DNA from: Methylophaga sp.
GTDB lineage: Bacteria > Pseudomonadota > Gammaproteobacteria > Nitrosococcales > Methylophagaceae
Assembly: GCF_030651745.1 (NCBI RefSeq)
Contig: NZ_JAUSCC010000143.1
Location: forward strand, 1-58,760
DNA length: 58,760 bases
Reading direction: 5' to 3'
Position 1 is the first letter of the stretch, and every line of letters begins with the position of its first letter. Below, piece after piece: positions 42,750 to 51,660 of the stretch. The notes under the pieces were generated by a model. That model saw only the letters and a list, made by a program, of their open reading frames with translations, ran no database searches and was not told where the DNA came from. Position numbers and translations under genes: made by a program.

Positions 42750-44800
42750 AGTCGCATTATCCGGTCGAAGCCTTATTGCGGCCGCCGGTGGAACTCTGGT
42801 CCGCCGCATGTGCGTTCAGTTGCGCGCTTATCGCAGGTCTTGCCCCCTGGGCCATGATGATGACCCCCTCGGTGGCCTATGCGACAGCGGTTTTATTGAC
42901 CCTGTTCGGGCTGAGTCGCACCCGGGACGCGTGGAGAGTTCTGCGCTACCAACGCAACATGCGCAAACTCCCCCGTTATGAGATCACCGCAAATGCGATA
43001 CCGGTCAGTCACCAGCGCCTGTTTCTGGGTAAAGGCTTCCTCTGGCAGCAACAACACAGCCAGCGGTTACGCGACACGCTCAATCCTCGGGTTAGACACT
43101 ATATCGAACCTTCAGTCCTGTATCAGTTAGCCCGGCGTCTGGAAATCCGCTGGGAACACACCCCGATCTTAAAAGGCTTGGCCAGCTGCTTGCAATCGCC
43201 AGTCTGGTGGAATCCGGTGGCCCCTTTGCCACCGGTAGGAGGGAAAGCTGCTATTCATGCCGTGGAATGGCGTGAGCAGACCGTGACCATGGACCTGCGC
43301 GAACGGGTCGGCCATATCCTGGTGTTAGGCACCACCCGGGTCGGCAAAACCCGGCTGGCGGAACTCCTGATCACCCAGGATATCGCCCGCGGCGATACCG
43401 TCATCGTCTTCGATCCCAAAGGCGATGCCGCACTGATGAAACGCGTGGTCGCCGAAGCCAAACGCGCCGGCCGTAGCAAAGCGCTCTATATTTTCCATCT
43501 CGGTTATCCCGAGATCTCCTGCCGTTATAACGCGATCGGCAATTTCTCACGCATCACCGAAGTCGCAACCCGGCTGACCAATCCCTTGCCTAGCGAAGGC
43601 AACTCCGCCGCGTTTCGGGAATTTGCCTGGCGCTTTACCAACATGATTGCCGTCGCCCTGGTCAAGATGGGCAAACGCCCCGACTATCAGTTGATCACTC
43701 GTTATATCACCCACATCGAACCGTTGTTGACCGACTACTACCGGCACTGGCTGCCCGAGGTGGCACCGCCGGACTGGCCGCAGCAGGTGCAGCGGATCGC
43801 TGAAACCATCAACGAACGGGACTTGCCCTTTGCCCTCAAAGGCCGCTCGCCGGAAGTCATTGCCCTGGTGCGCTATGTCAAAGAGCAGGGCTTTTACGAT
43901 GCCGTCGCCGACGGCTTGCGCTCGGCTTTTGAATACGACAAAACCTACTTCGATAAAATTGTGGCCTCCTTGTTGCCGCTGATGGAAAAACTGATCACCG
44001 GCAAAACCGCGGCCTTGATCTCTCCGGACTACACCGACCTGACCGATACCCGACCCATCATCGACTGGCGGCAGATCATCCGCCGCCAAGGCATTGTCTA
44101 TGTGGGGCTGGATGCCTTATCGGACATGGCTGTTGCGGCCGCCGTCGGCAATTCCATGTTTGCCGATCTGGTCTCGGTATCCGGGGAGATCTACAAGCAC
44201 GGCACTGACCGTGGCCTGCCCGATGCCGAAAAAACCCAGACCTTGCCGACCATCTCCCTGCATGCCGATGAATTCAACGAACTGATCGGTGATGAGTTCA
44301 TCCCCTTACTGAACAAAGCCGGCGGCTCCGGCTTTCAAGTCACCGCTTATACGCAAACCTGGTCCGACGTCGAAGCCCGGATCGGCAACAAAGCCAAAGC
44401 CGGGCAGGTGGCCGGTAACTTCAATACCCTGATCATGCTCCGGGTCAAAGAGCTGGCCACCGCTGAAATGCTCACCAATCAACTGGATACCTGCAATATC
44501 AGCACCCTCATGGAAGTCTCCGGCGTCAACGATTCCGCCGATCCCGATTCCCCGATCGATTTTACCTCACAAAACCAGGACCGCATTTCCGTCACCGACA
44601 TGCCAATGCTAGCCCCGGCCACCGTGATGGCCTTACCCAAAGGCCAAGCCTTTGCCTTGCTGGAAGGCGGCCATCTGTGGAAAATCCGCATCCCCTTGCC
44701 CACCCAAGCCAACGATGCGCTACTACCGAAAAACCTGCAGGAGGTCGCCAACGAAATGAACCGGCGCTATTTGAGCAATGATCACTGGTGGGCTAGTTGA
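42746..44800 (+). CDS. traD: Conjugative coupling factor TraD (SXT/PFGI-1 class)
   Basis: The 684-residue ATPase couples relaxosome DNA to the secretion channel. Two membrane helices lie at about 18-60 (LWSAACAFSCALIAGLAPWAMMM and ATAVLLTLFGL). Walker A is LGTTRVGKTRLAELL (about residue 195) and Walker B is SLHADEFNEL (about 510). A TraG/VirD4-type C-terminal part carries GSGFQVTAYTQTWSD and GNFNTLIMLRVKE. It belongs to TIGR03743. The length and motifs are normal, so it should be functional. Confidence 0.93.
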   Translation: MKSHYPVEALLRPPVELWSAACAFSCALIAGLAPWAMMMTPSVAYATAVLLTLFGLSRTRDAWRVLRYQRNMRKLPRYEITANAIPVSHQRLFLGKGFLWQQQHSQRLRDTLNPRVRHYIEPSVLYQLARRLEIRWEHTPILKGLASCLQSPVWWNPVAPLPPVGGKAAIHAVEWREQTVTMDLRERVGHILVLGTTRVGKTRLAELLITQDIARGDTVIVFDPKGDAALMKRVVAEAKRAGRSKALYIFHLGYPEISCRYNAIGNFSRITEVATRLTNPLPSEGNSAAFREFAWRFTNMIAVALVKMGKRPDYQLITRYITHIEPLLTDYYRHWLPEVAPPDWPQQVQRIAETINERDLPFALKGRSPEVIALVRYVKEQGFYDAVADGLRSAFEYDKTYFDKIVASLLPLMEKLITGKTAALISPDYTDLTDTRPIIDWRQIIRRQGIVYVGLDALSDMAVAAAVGNSMFADLVSVSGEIYKHGTDRGLPDAEKTQTLPTISLHADEFNELIGDEFIPLLNKAGGSGFQVTAYTQTWSDVEARIGNKAKAGQVAGNFNTLIMLRVKELATAEMLTNQLDTCNISTLMEVSGVNDSADPDSPIDFTSQNQDRISVTDMPMLAPATVMALPKGQAFALLEGGHLWKIRIPLPTQANDALLPKNLQEVANEMNRRYLSNDHWWAS

Positions 44801-45547
44801 GTGGCGGCACCGCGTCCGAGTCGCTCATCCGCGCAACAAACGGTAGAGCAGGGCCTGTTGGCCGCAACCCTGAGCCACCTGCTGCAAGCACTGCTCTTCC
44901 TCCTGATCACCTTGTTGTTCTCGATACTGCTGGAATGGCTGGGCATGGCCACCGGCTTTTGGCAGGCGCCCGGCAGCCAACACAGTGAACGGATGCTGGA
45001 ACAAGAACTTCGTGTCCTCAATGACGAATTCCAACGCAGTGTCATCGTGGCCCAACCGGCCGACTTTGCAAGGCGTTTTGCTGATCAATTCTATGACCTG
45101 ACCTTCCGGCAAACCGGCCTGCAAGCCGCGGTGATCTGGCTGGCAACGCCCACGGCCGGCGTCAACGACCAACCCTTCAGACGCCGCTTGCACGCGGTCT
45201 ATCAACAGGTCGAAGCCTAAATCGAAGCAGCCATCAACGTCATCCGCATTTTTGCCGTGCGCCTGGCGGTTTTGACCCTGGCCTTGCCGGCCTTTATCCT
45301 GCTCGCCTTGCTGGGCCTAACCGACGGTCTGGTGCAGCGCGACATCCGGCGCTGGAGCGGCGGCCGGGAAAGCTCATTTGTCTACCACTGGGCCAAAAAA
45401 CTCATCTATCCCGCCCTGATCACCCCCTGGATACTCTATCTGGCCATTCCCGACAGCATCCACCCCAACCTGATCGTCCTGCCGTTTGCCGTATTATTTG
45501 CCGTCTCGGTCATGGTCATGGCTTCGACGTTTAAGAAGTATTTGTAA
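44801..45547 (+). pseudogene. ICE membrane protein TIGR03747, split by an in-frame stop
   Basis: The gene starts at GTG 44801 right after the traD stop. The first 139 codons (one membrane helix at about 30-50, then FADQFYDLTFRQTGLQAAVIWLATP and VYQQVEA) end in TAA at 45218-45220. The next codons, in the same frame, continue the family sequence (IEAAINVIRIFAVRLAVLTLALPAFILLALLGLTDGLVQRDIRRWSGGRESSFVYHWAKK in parts) to 45547. A single change, for example TAC to TAA, explains it. Unless the stop is read through or the second half is made separately, this inner-membrane channel component is lost. Confidence 0.8.
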
Positions 45548-45853
45548 GTATTCAGCGGCGATTTACCTCATAACAATTTTCGTAAATGGCTTAACCCTGA
45601 GTGTCATTTCCATATAATTTGCCGCGGTCTGCGCTAATCGTGAACTCTCCGTTTTACGGCTATTGGGTCTAAACGCCGCCTCAAATATATTCAGCCATTC
45701 TGAGTTTACTTTTCGCATTCGCTTTGAAAAATCGTGAACCTGCTCTTAAATGATTCGATTGCACTTGACAAGGATTTGAACTATTGTTCAAAAAAAATAA
45801 ATTCTTCAATTTTGACCTAACCCTTTCTGTGTTCTTCAAAAGAGGGAGGACGT
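45548..45853. other. Intergenic upstream of patatin gene
   Basis: AT-rich stretch of about 300 bases. It holds TTGACA at 45765-45770, but no -10 element at ideal spacing. No gene is seen. It marks the left edge of the second accessory island. Confidence 0.45.
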
Positions 45854-47782
45854 ATGGCGGACAAAAATTTCTACATCGGCTTTGCGTCTGCCGGTGCGAT
45901 CTCGGCGGGTGCTTATTCGGCCGGCGTACTGGATTTTTTGATCTTGGCCCTCGACGAATGGGCAAAAGAAAGGAATGAAGAAGACCATCAGGTCGTAATA
46001 CCGGTATTCTCCGGCGCATCCGCAGGATCGATTACTTCCGCGATCGGCATGCTTGCAGCAGCGCGGGAAAAGGAACCGAATCTCAAACTGGGAGAAGCGG
46101 AGCATTACCTACAAACTCTCTATGATTGCTGGGTCTCTGGCCCGGATCTGAACGTATCGGGGTATGTTGCCGGCACCTTGCTGAGTCTGTCTGATTTAGA
46201 TGGCGACGAGGTCTTTTCGCTGCTTAATAGCCGATTATTGGACGATATCGCCGAACAAGCATTCAAGGACCTAGCCGGCCTTAAACAGGAAACTCCCGGA
46301 TATTTTCCGCAACGCGTTCACCTTTACATGACGCAAACCAATACCCGGGGCGTCCCTTACCAGATCAAATTCGACTGCGGCAAGGATAGCGGATACCACA
46401 TGCTCTGCCATGCCGATAGAGCGCATTATGTGATTGAAGGGTTGGGTACCGCATCGTTCGTCAGCAAATGGGCCGATGCGGATCAAGCCTTTCTTCCGCT
46501 CAATGCCGATACTCTGAAAACGCCGACGGTCGGCGGAACATTACCTTCGCCATGGAAAGACTACAGCCAACATACGCTCGCTTCCGGCGCCTTTCCGATC
46601 GGCCTGAAAGCCCGATTTTTCGATGTCAGTAAGGATCATTACGAAAAACGCAGATGGCCGTCCTCCATCGGAGCCGACTATCTGGATAAAGTCCAACCGG
46701 ATTGGCCGGACGCATCGACCAGCAATAACAATTATTCCTATACGGCGATCGATGGAGGGGTGATCAACAATCATCCTTTCGAATACACGCGATACAGTTT
46801 GATGAAAGATTATCCGGAGCGCAATGAACGGAATCCGGAGTATGCCGACCGTACCGTCATCATGGTCAACCCGTTTCCGGAGCCGCCCGCTTTCGCATCG
46901 GATCAAGAAGCGAAAAAATATGATTTGTTGACCATATTGCTCCGCTTATTTCCGACCCTGCTCAATCAAAACCGATTCAAATTCGAAGAAATGGTTTTAG
47001 CGTTAGATGAAGATACCGCGAGCCGCTGGCTTATTTCGCCGCGTAGATATGTCGGCGATGCGCTGCAGGAACATGGCATCGCATGCGGTTTACTCGGCGG
47101 TTTCGGAGGATTTGTCGACCGGGCATTCAGAGAACACGATTACGAGTTAGGACGAAAAAATTGCCAGGATTTTCTATCGCGATGGTTCGGCGTAGACTCC
47201 GGAAATAAGCACGTTTCCACTAAAAACATAACGTTGCCTCAATTGCAAATCGGACTCCCATCCAACGAGGGCAAAGCGCCGATTATCCCCTTATACGGCA
47301 AGGCCCGAGATCCGGTTGCAGTCAGACCGTGGCCGAGAATATCCAAACGCAAAGTGCGCGACATTGCCGAAATGGCCGCGCTACGCCTGGATAAATTGGT
47401 TCCCAAACTCTTGTCGAAACACCTGAACGGACCGAAGTGGGTTGCTATACGCACTGTGTATGCATTGGCTAGTGTCAAAGATACGGTGTATTACGCCTGC
47501 CTGGCGGACTTGACCCGCCGTGACCAATGCAGCGATTTCAAAGACCTAACCGATCCGCAGAGAAAAGTATTGGCGGCCTGCATGAATCCGTCATACGACT
47601 ACCTTACGCCGAACGGCATCGCGGAAGACTCCGGCCATGCCATTGCCGTTGTTAACGATGCGATTAGTGAATTGTTAAAGAAGAAGCTCTTGTACAAGTT
47701 TCGCGGAGTGATCAATAGAAAAGAACTCTACACCTACGAACCGCGCGGCAAATTTTACGACACGAATCCGAAATATAAATAA
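45854..47782 (+). CDS. Patatin-like phospholipase
   Basis: The 642-residue protein has an N-terminal patatin domain. The nucleophile serine lies in GASAG (54-58, Ser56) and the catalytic aspartate in IDGGVINNHPFE (about residue 300). The N-terminal glycine-rich strand GFASAGAISAGAYSAG replaces the usual G-G-G-x-R/K-G oxyanion loop. The second half has no named domain; its end (DAISELLKKKLLYKFRGVINR) resembles a winged helix. Patatins release fatty acids from membrane lipids; some act as suicide effectors in anti-phage systems. No cyclase or sensor gene stands beside it. AGGGAGGA is the ribosome site. Confidence 0.82.
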   Translation: MADKNFYIGFASAGAISAGAYSAGVLDFLILALDEWAKERNEEDHQVVIPVFSGASAGSITSAIGMLAAAREKEPNLKLGEAEHYLQTLYDCWVSGPDLNVSGYVAGTLLSLSDLDGDEVFSLLNSRLLDDIAEQAFKDLAGLKQETPGYFPQRVHLYMTQTNTRGVPYQIKFDCGKDSGYHMLCHADRAHYVIEGLGTASFVSKWADADQAFLPLNADTLKTPTVGGTLPSPWKDYSQHTLASGAFPIGLKARFFDVSKDHYEKRRWPSSIGADYLDKVQPDWPDASTSNNNYSYTAIDGGVINNHPFEYTRYSLMKDYPERNERNPEYADRTVIMVNPFPEPPAFASDQEAKKYDLLTILLRLFPTLLNQNRFKFEEMVLALDEDTASRWLISPRRYVGDALQEHGIACGLLGGFGGFVDRAFREHDYELGRKNCQDFLSRWFGVDSGNKHVSTKNITLPQLQIGLPSNEGKAPIIPLYGKARDPVAVRPWPRISKRKVRDIAEMAALRLDKLVPKLLSKHLNGPKWVAIRTVYALASVKDTVYYACLADLTRRDQCSDFKDLTDPQRKVLAACMNPSYDYLTPNGIAEDSGHAIAVVNDAISELLKKKLLYKFRGVINRKELYTYEPRGKFYDTNPKYK

Positions 47783-47891
47783 TCAGTAGATCGTTCGTGA
47801 TTAAGCCTTAACACTTTAATATAAACTAACGAGACAGTAACAAGTTTGGGCAACCTAATAAAAGTTTAACGGGGTAGTCAATTAGCGCCTC

Positions 47892-48221
47892 TTGGTACAA
47901 GATATAGGGGTGGAAAATTTACAAAATCAAACAAAAACTAAGCCAATCCTGCAACCAGGGCGCGACTACCCACGAAATTATCGAGAATTTGTTGAATGGT
48001 TTCCTGACAATGAATCCTGCATTGCCTATTTGGAAAAGTTACGCTGGCCTATCGGTTTTATCTGCCCCGTATGTGATTTTGCCTCTGATCCATGGCATCA
48101 AACTCGCGGGAGACTGGTCTGCCGGAATTGTCGCCGCCAAACCTCAGCAACCAGAGGTACGATCTTCGATAAAACGCGCACCCCTCTAACGGTTTTGCTG
48201 GTCACCTTTCTATCCTTCTGA
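47892..48221 (+). pseudogene. IS1595-family transposase fragment
   Basis: About 95 codons match the N-terminal zinc-ribbon part of ISXO2/IS1595 transposases: FVEWFPDNESCIAYLEKLRWPIGFICPVC, then RLVCRNCRRQTSATRGTIFDKTRTPLTV. The cysteines C-x2-C and C-x2-C are intact. The DDE core is missing and the frame ends soon after TPLTV. It is a relic and hints at how the neighbouring cargo arrived. Confidence 0.75.
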
Positions 48222-48577
48222 GGTTAGGTTGTCATTCATGGTTAAAGCAATGGGTGTGTAGGGTTGCGACTCAGTTTATGATGTTTAATTAGATTTTGAC
48301 AAGTTGATGTTATTAACAGTAAATCACTTACTTATTTTGGACGATTTTCTTTTTTATTATTGGCTGAACGGACTGTTGATAAGCGCCGATGATGATTGCC
48401 ATTCAATTTGTGGCAGGGAAATATCCAGTGTCTGAGTAAAATAAATTTTGGATAGAAATTTAACTTTAATATGACCCAATTACTTAATTTTATTGCTGGT
48501 ATAAATGTTTTACAGTAGAAATACAGAACCTTATAATCACATGTCGCTCTGTCGAGCGTTGAAACAAGGATATCAGT
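48222..48577. other. AT-rich intergenic
   Basis: No gene seen. The low GC content contrasts with the ICE backbone and may mark foreign DNA. A promoter for the gene at 48578 probably lies near its end. Confidence 0.45.
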
Positions 48578-49162
48578 ATGAAAGCTCCGTTTTCGGTGAT
48601 AGACCTCGATAATTTACTCCATGCATGCATCGAATTCACGCAGCACCATGAGCCCCTTTTCTATACGGGCAATATTTGCGGAAGAAATGGCGTAGCAACT
48701 GATGCTGATGTCGTTCAAAACATGTTTAGCTGGATTGCGGAAACGGACAAAGACTTACTGGAGGACTGCGGGTTTGGAAAGGACGATATCCACTATTTTC
48801 GGTTGGGACACGGCGCGATTGAAATAATGAAGCGCGGTGGTTTTAAGACATACCTTAGCAGTCGATCATGGACTGAGCGCCTGGAGAAAGTCCGATTATG
48901 GGCTCCAATAGCTATTTCGATCATCGCCATCGCCGTTTCCTTGTTCGCCTTGAATAAGCCTACAGTGACCGCCAATAAAGTTGATGATCTGCACAGTCAA
49001 TGGGTCGAGTTGCACAAGGAGCAGGAGCAACTGAAGGCTGTTGTCGAGAGATTGTCAAAGGCTCAAGAGCAATTGTCGAAACAGGCTACTCCAGTCGCCC
49101 CAGTAAGCAATGAACCAGTGCCTGAAAGACCCTTGCAACCGATTACGCCGGCTGAACGTTAG
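48578..49162 (+). CDS. Membrane-anchored coiled-coil protein of unknown family
   Basis: The 194-residue protein has an N-terminal soluble part of about 100 residues (LLHACIEFTQHHEPLFYTGN, DLLEDCGFGKDDIHYFRLGHGAIEIMKRGGFKTYL), with cysteines at 17, 34 and 64. One membrane helix (107-125; LWAPIAISIIAIAVSLFAL), a coiled coil (about 135-170; WVELHKEQEQLKAVVERLSKAQEQLSK) and a proline-rich tail follow. The N-terminal domain is not recognised. Because it lies beside a patatin and a toxin-antitoxin pair, a defence or stress role is conceivable, but nothing in the sequence proves it. Confidence 0.6.
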   Translation: MKAPFSVIDLDNLLHACIEFTQHHEPLFYTGNICGRNGVATDADVVQNMFSWIAETDKDLLEDCGFGKDDIHYFRLGHGAIEIMKRGGFKTYLSSRSWTERLEKVRLWAPIAISIIAIAVSLFALNKPTVTANKVDDLHSQWVELHKEQEQLKAVVERLSKAQEQLSKQATPVAPVSNEPVPERPLQPITPAER

Positions 49163-49292
49163 CGTCAAATTCGTCCACCCGGCTTTGCGTTTAGAAAGTA
49201 GGCCGAGTTACCGATAGCATAACCCGGTATTTAATTGGCTGGTGGTGATCTTCGTCAATTCTTGGATTAAAAATAAAAACCCAGCACTCACG

Positions 49293-49648
49293 TTATTCAT
49301 CATCCGTAGGGATACGCAAGGACCTGAGACCTGCCAATAACTCAGGCAATGCCGTCATTACCGTATCCCAAACACATCCAGATTAATTTCAAAGTAGCCG
49401 TGGGCGATGCGGTTCCGCATGCCGCGCATACTCCGCCAGGGAATTTCCGGATGTTGTTCGGCAAAATCGGGGTAGTGATCCATCACTTTGGAAGCGGCTT
49501 CGCCGATGACGATAAGACTCATGACGACAGCTTGTTGTGTGCGTTTGTCTGAACGAAAATCATCACGGCTAAAACCCTCCAGGAAGCTGCAGGCATCATA
49601 AGCCGCTTGTTGAACGTGATCGAGATAGTCAGGAAGACGATTTACCAT
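49293..49648 (-). pseudogene. hepT: HepT-type RNase toxin, frameshifted near the end
   Basis: HepT toxins are HEPN-fold ribonucleases. The catalytic motif RNxxxHxY is intact (RNRIAHGY, residues 78-85). After FEINLDV the current frame reads FGIR and stops at 49358 (96 residues). In the next frame the sequence continues as WDTVMTALPELLAGLRSLRIPTDDE and stops at 49293, the normal C-terminal helix of the family. A one-base loss in a GTGGTTTGG-like context explains it. The catalytic part remains, so the short protein may be inactive, less stable or still partly toxic. The start overlaps the end of mntA. Confidence 0.75.
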
Positions 49649-49938
49649 CAGATAGGAAGCGCTTGGGCGAGTACCTGGGTTCTAATTTTCTGAGGTAAAT
49701 CGGCGGGTGTTAATACATCGACGGGAACGCCCAGCAGATGCTCCAATTCTTCTTGCAAACCGCCCAGGTCGAAAAGCGTAGTGCCCGGCAACGCGTCCAC
49801 TAACAGGTCAAGATCGCTGCCCTCTTTATCGGTTCCCAACAGCACCGATCCAAAGATTCGAGGGTTCGTTGCCCGAAAGCGGTGTGTAGCAGCGCGGACT
49901 GCCGATCGGTTGCGGTCAAGGGCAATTGATGGGCGCAT
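49648..49938 (-). CDS. mntA: MntA-type nucleotidyltransferase antitoxin
   Basis: The 96-residue protein is a minimal nucleotidyltransferase: GSVLLGTDKEGSDLDLLVD carries the GS-x10-DxD signature (Gly30-Ser31, Asp42, Asp44). In HepT/MntA pairs this protein adds AMP to a tyrosine of the toxin and so silences it. The third acidic residue may be the aspartate in VPVDVLTPAD. It is the first gene of the pair and its stop overlaps the toxin start (TGATG). The antitoxin is intact while the toxin is frameshifted. Confidence 0.88.
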   Translation of the reverse strand: MRPSIALDRNRSAVRAATHRFRATNPRIFGSVLLGTDKEGSDLDLLVDALPGTTLFDLGGLQEELEHLLGVPVDVLTPADLPQKIRTQVLAQALPI

Positions 49939-50356
49939 GGGTTTTCCTCTCGGTAGGATCAGTGATTATGATAGCGTGATTGCGGGTTGCGGGTCCAGCC
50001 AGACGATGACTGCAGCTGACGGCGCAGGTCACCTGAAGCAGAGAGACTGTAGAAGCGACGAAAATGCCTAAAAAAGCTGCCGCCGAAAAGCTATTCCACG
50101 CGAGCGAACCGTTACCTGATAGCACTGCCACGCCTCGATCGACTGCCTCAACGCGCGCTTTGGAGCTAAGTATTTCGTCCCCATTCCGAAGGGTCATGGT
50201 GGTCTCCCAAGCGTTAAACCATTCCGTCCTGTCTGGCCAATCAGACTGATGGTCACCAACAGGCAGCTAACCCTCTCCTGTTGAGTTAGGGTTTTCAGTA
50301 GGCTTTTTCTGGCCGGTCATCAACAATAGCCCCCATCTTTTCTCGTTCAGGTATTC
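49939..50356. other. Intergenic before the RAQPRD gene
   Basis: About 420 bases with no secure gene. A 61-codon plus-strand frame from 50064 (MPKKAAAEKLFHASEPLPDS at its start) could be the N-terminal relic of a DNA-binding or partition protein, but it has no ribosome site. AACCCT/AGGGTT words near 50270-50295 can form a weak hairpin. Confidence 0.4.
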
Positions 50357-50653
50357 ATGCCGATGCGCTGTAAAAATGAGATCTTGCTGCTGTTGCTTTG
50401 TGTGCCCTTGTCGGTCCTGGCCGATGCCGATGGCGAACGGTCCGCCTTGGCCAGGCTCATCCATGAACTGGAAGGCTTGGAACCGCTGGTTGCCGCCGCC
50501 CAGGCGCAGGCGGATCAAGACGGCCGGGTGCACTTTCAGTACGACTGGCTGCTGCTGGATATCGAACGGATCAAACTGGGTATCCAGGAACATCTGACAT
50601 CTCCCCGTCAGGCGCGTCGTATTCAGCCGCTGCAAGGCGATTACCGGCGTTGA
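50357..50653 (+). CDS. ICE protein, RAQPRD family
   Basis: The 98-residue protein has a signal peptide (LLLLLCVPLSVLADA) and then the RAQPRD family core: LARLIHELEGLEPLVAAAQAQADQDGRVHFQYDWLLLDIERIKLGIQEHL in parts, ending in QPLQGDYRR. It is a small periplasmic protein that precedes the TIGR03758-TIGR03745 membrane genes in PFGI-1 class elements. Function is unknown. Starts at 50357 and 50363 are both possible. Confidence 0.87.
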   Translation: MPMRCKNEILLLLLCVPLSVLADADGERSALARLIHELEGLEPLVAAAQAQADQDGRVHFQYDWLLLDIERIKLGIQEHLTSPRQARRIQPLQGDYRR

Positions 50654-50661
50654 CTTTAACC

Positions 50662-50895
50662 ATGACGGATGCGCAAGTCTCAGCCTTTTCACAGTCAACC
50701 GGCGGTGTGGCGCCCGGGCATCTGGTTTGGGTGATTGCCGGGGTGCTGGCGGTCATTTATCTGATCTGGCTCGCCTGGCTCGCTCATGCGCACTTGTACG
50801 CCTGGCAAACCGGCCAAGGGGTTTTTTATGACCTGCTGGTGGCGGTCATGCGCGGCGCCGTGGTGGCTTTGTTACTCGGTTATTTACTCCGTTAA
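50662..50895 (+). CDS. ICE membrane protein, TIGR03758 (PFL_4701) family
   Basis: The 77-residue protein has two membrane helices (about 23-43, LVWVIAGVLAVIYLIWLAW; about 57-76, DLLVAVMRGAVVALLLGYLLR). It starts at ATG 50662; a TTG at 50650 overlaps the preceding stop and may also be used. The family is a small inner-membrane component of the transfer channel and always stands here in the gene order. Confidence 0.85.
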   Translation: MTDAQVSAFSQSTGGVAPGHLVWVIAGVLAVIYLIWLAWLAHAHLYAWQTGQGVFYDLLVAVMRGAVVALLLGYLLR

Positions 50896-50921
50896 TGCGT
50901 TTTTTATCAGAGGACCTCCTT

Positions 50922-51281
50922 ATGTTGAAGCGATTGCAACACACACTCTATCCCAAACTGCTGGCCGCCGCGACCGGTCTGCTGCTGTTCAGTGACCAGT
51001 TGGTTGCTGCCTTACCGACCGCGGTGGCACCCAGTAATGCCCCTAAAGCCGGCGACTGGCTAACCTTGATCAAAGGCTATGCCAAAGATGCCGGATTGGT
51101 CATCGGCCTGGTGCTGGCCGTGGTCGCTTTCCTGTGGATTGCCTGGATCAGCATCTCCAAATTCAATGAAGCCCGCACCGGCAAAGCCGAATGGGGTGAA
51201 GTCGGATTAACCGCTGTGGTCGCAGCCGGCGTGATGATCTTTATCAGTTACCTGCTCACTGAAGCTTCCAACGTCATTTAA
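50922..51281 (+). CDS. ICE pilin-like membrane protein, TIGR03745 (PFL_4702) family
   Basis: The 119-residue protein has an N-terminal signal (LLAAATGLLLFSDQLVAALP), followed by two membrane helices (about 60-80, AGLVIGLVLAVVAFLWIAWI; about 97-115, VVAAGVMIFISYLL). The layout resembles VirB2/TraA pilins with their short loop, so it may be the pilus or channel subunit; this is inference. ATG 50922 has AGGACCTCC upstream. It is followed three bases later by TIGR03750. Confidence 0.83.
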   Translation: MLKRLQHTLYPKLLAAATGLLLFSDQLVAALPTAVAPSNAPKAGDWLTLIKGYAKDAGLVIGLVLAVVAFLWIAWISISKFNEARTGKAEWGEVGLTAVVAAGVMIFISYLLTEASNVI

Positions 51282-51283
51282 AC

Positions 51284-51655
51284 ATGGACCAGCCCACCGA
51301 GCTCTTGGCCGACCGGCTCAATCAGGAGCCGGTCATCTTCCGCGGCAGCACGCAATCGGAGTTAGGCTTGATTTTACTGCTGGCCACGCTGTTCTGGTTG
51401 CCGACCGGCTTAGTCGTCGCCGCCTGTTTTGGCGTCGTGGCCATGGGACTGGGACTGGCCATGCTGGGTGTACTCCTGACCATTGTCGTGGGTTCGACGC
51501 TGTTTCAACGCATCAAACGCGGCCGGCCTGATCATTATTATCAGCATCGGCTGATCATCTGGCTCCAGCACCGGGGGCTGCGTTCCAGTCAGTTGATCGT
51601 GCGCGGCGGCCGCTGGGATCTGGGCCGGACCCAACCGCCCCGGCTGGGCCACTGA
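51284..51655 (+). CDS. Conjugation protein, TIGR03750 family
   Basis: The 123-residue membrane protein has two close helices (about 28-70; LGLILLLATLFWLPTGLVVAA and MGLGLAMLGVLLTIVVGSTL) and a basic cytoplasmic tail (RIKRGRPDHYYQHRLIIWLQHRG). The layout is like TraL/VirB3 proteins that link pilin and ATPase. The N-terminus DRLNQEPVIFRGSTQSEL is the family signature. Confidence 0.87.
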   Translation: MDQPTELLADRLNQEPVIFRGSTQSELGLILLLATLFWLPTGLVVAACFGVVAMGLGLAMLGVLLTIVVGSTLFQRIKRGRPDHYYQHRLIIWLQHRGLRSSQLIVRGGRWDLGRTQPPRLGH

Positions 51656-51660
51656 GACTT

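Noticed and set aside
50064..50249. 61-codon frame starting MPKKAAAEKL
   Set aside because: Protein-like start but no ribosome site and no recognised family; a minus-strand frame overlaps it. Not enough support.
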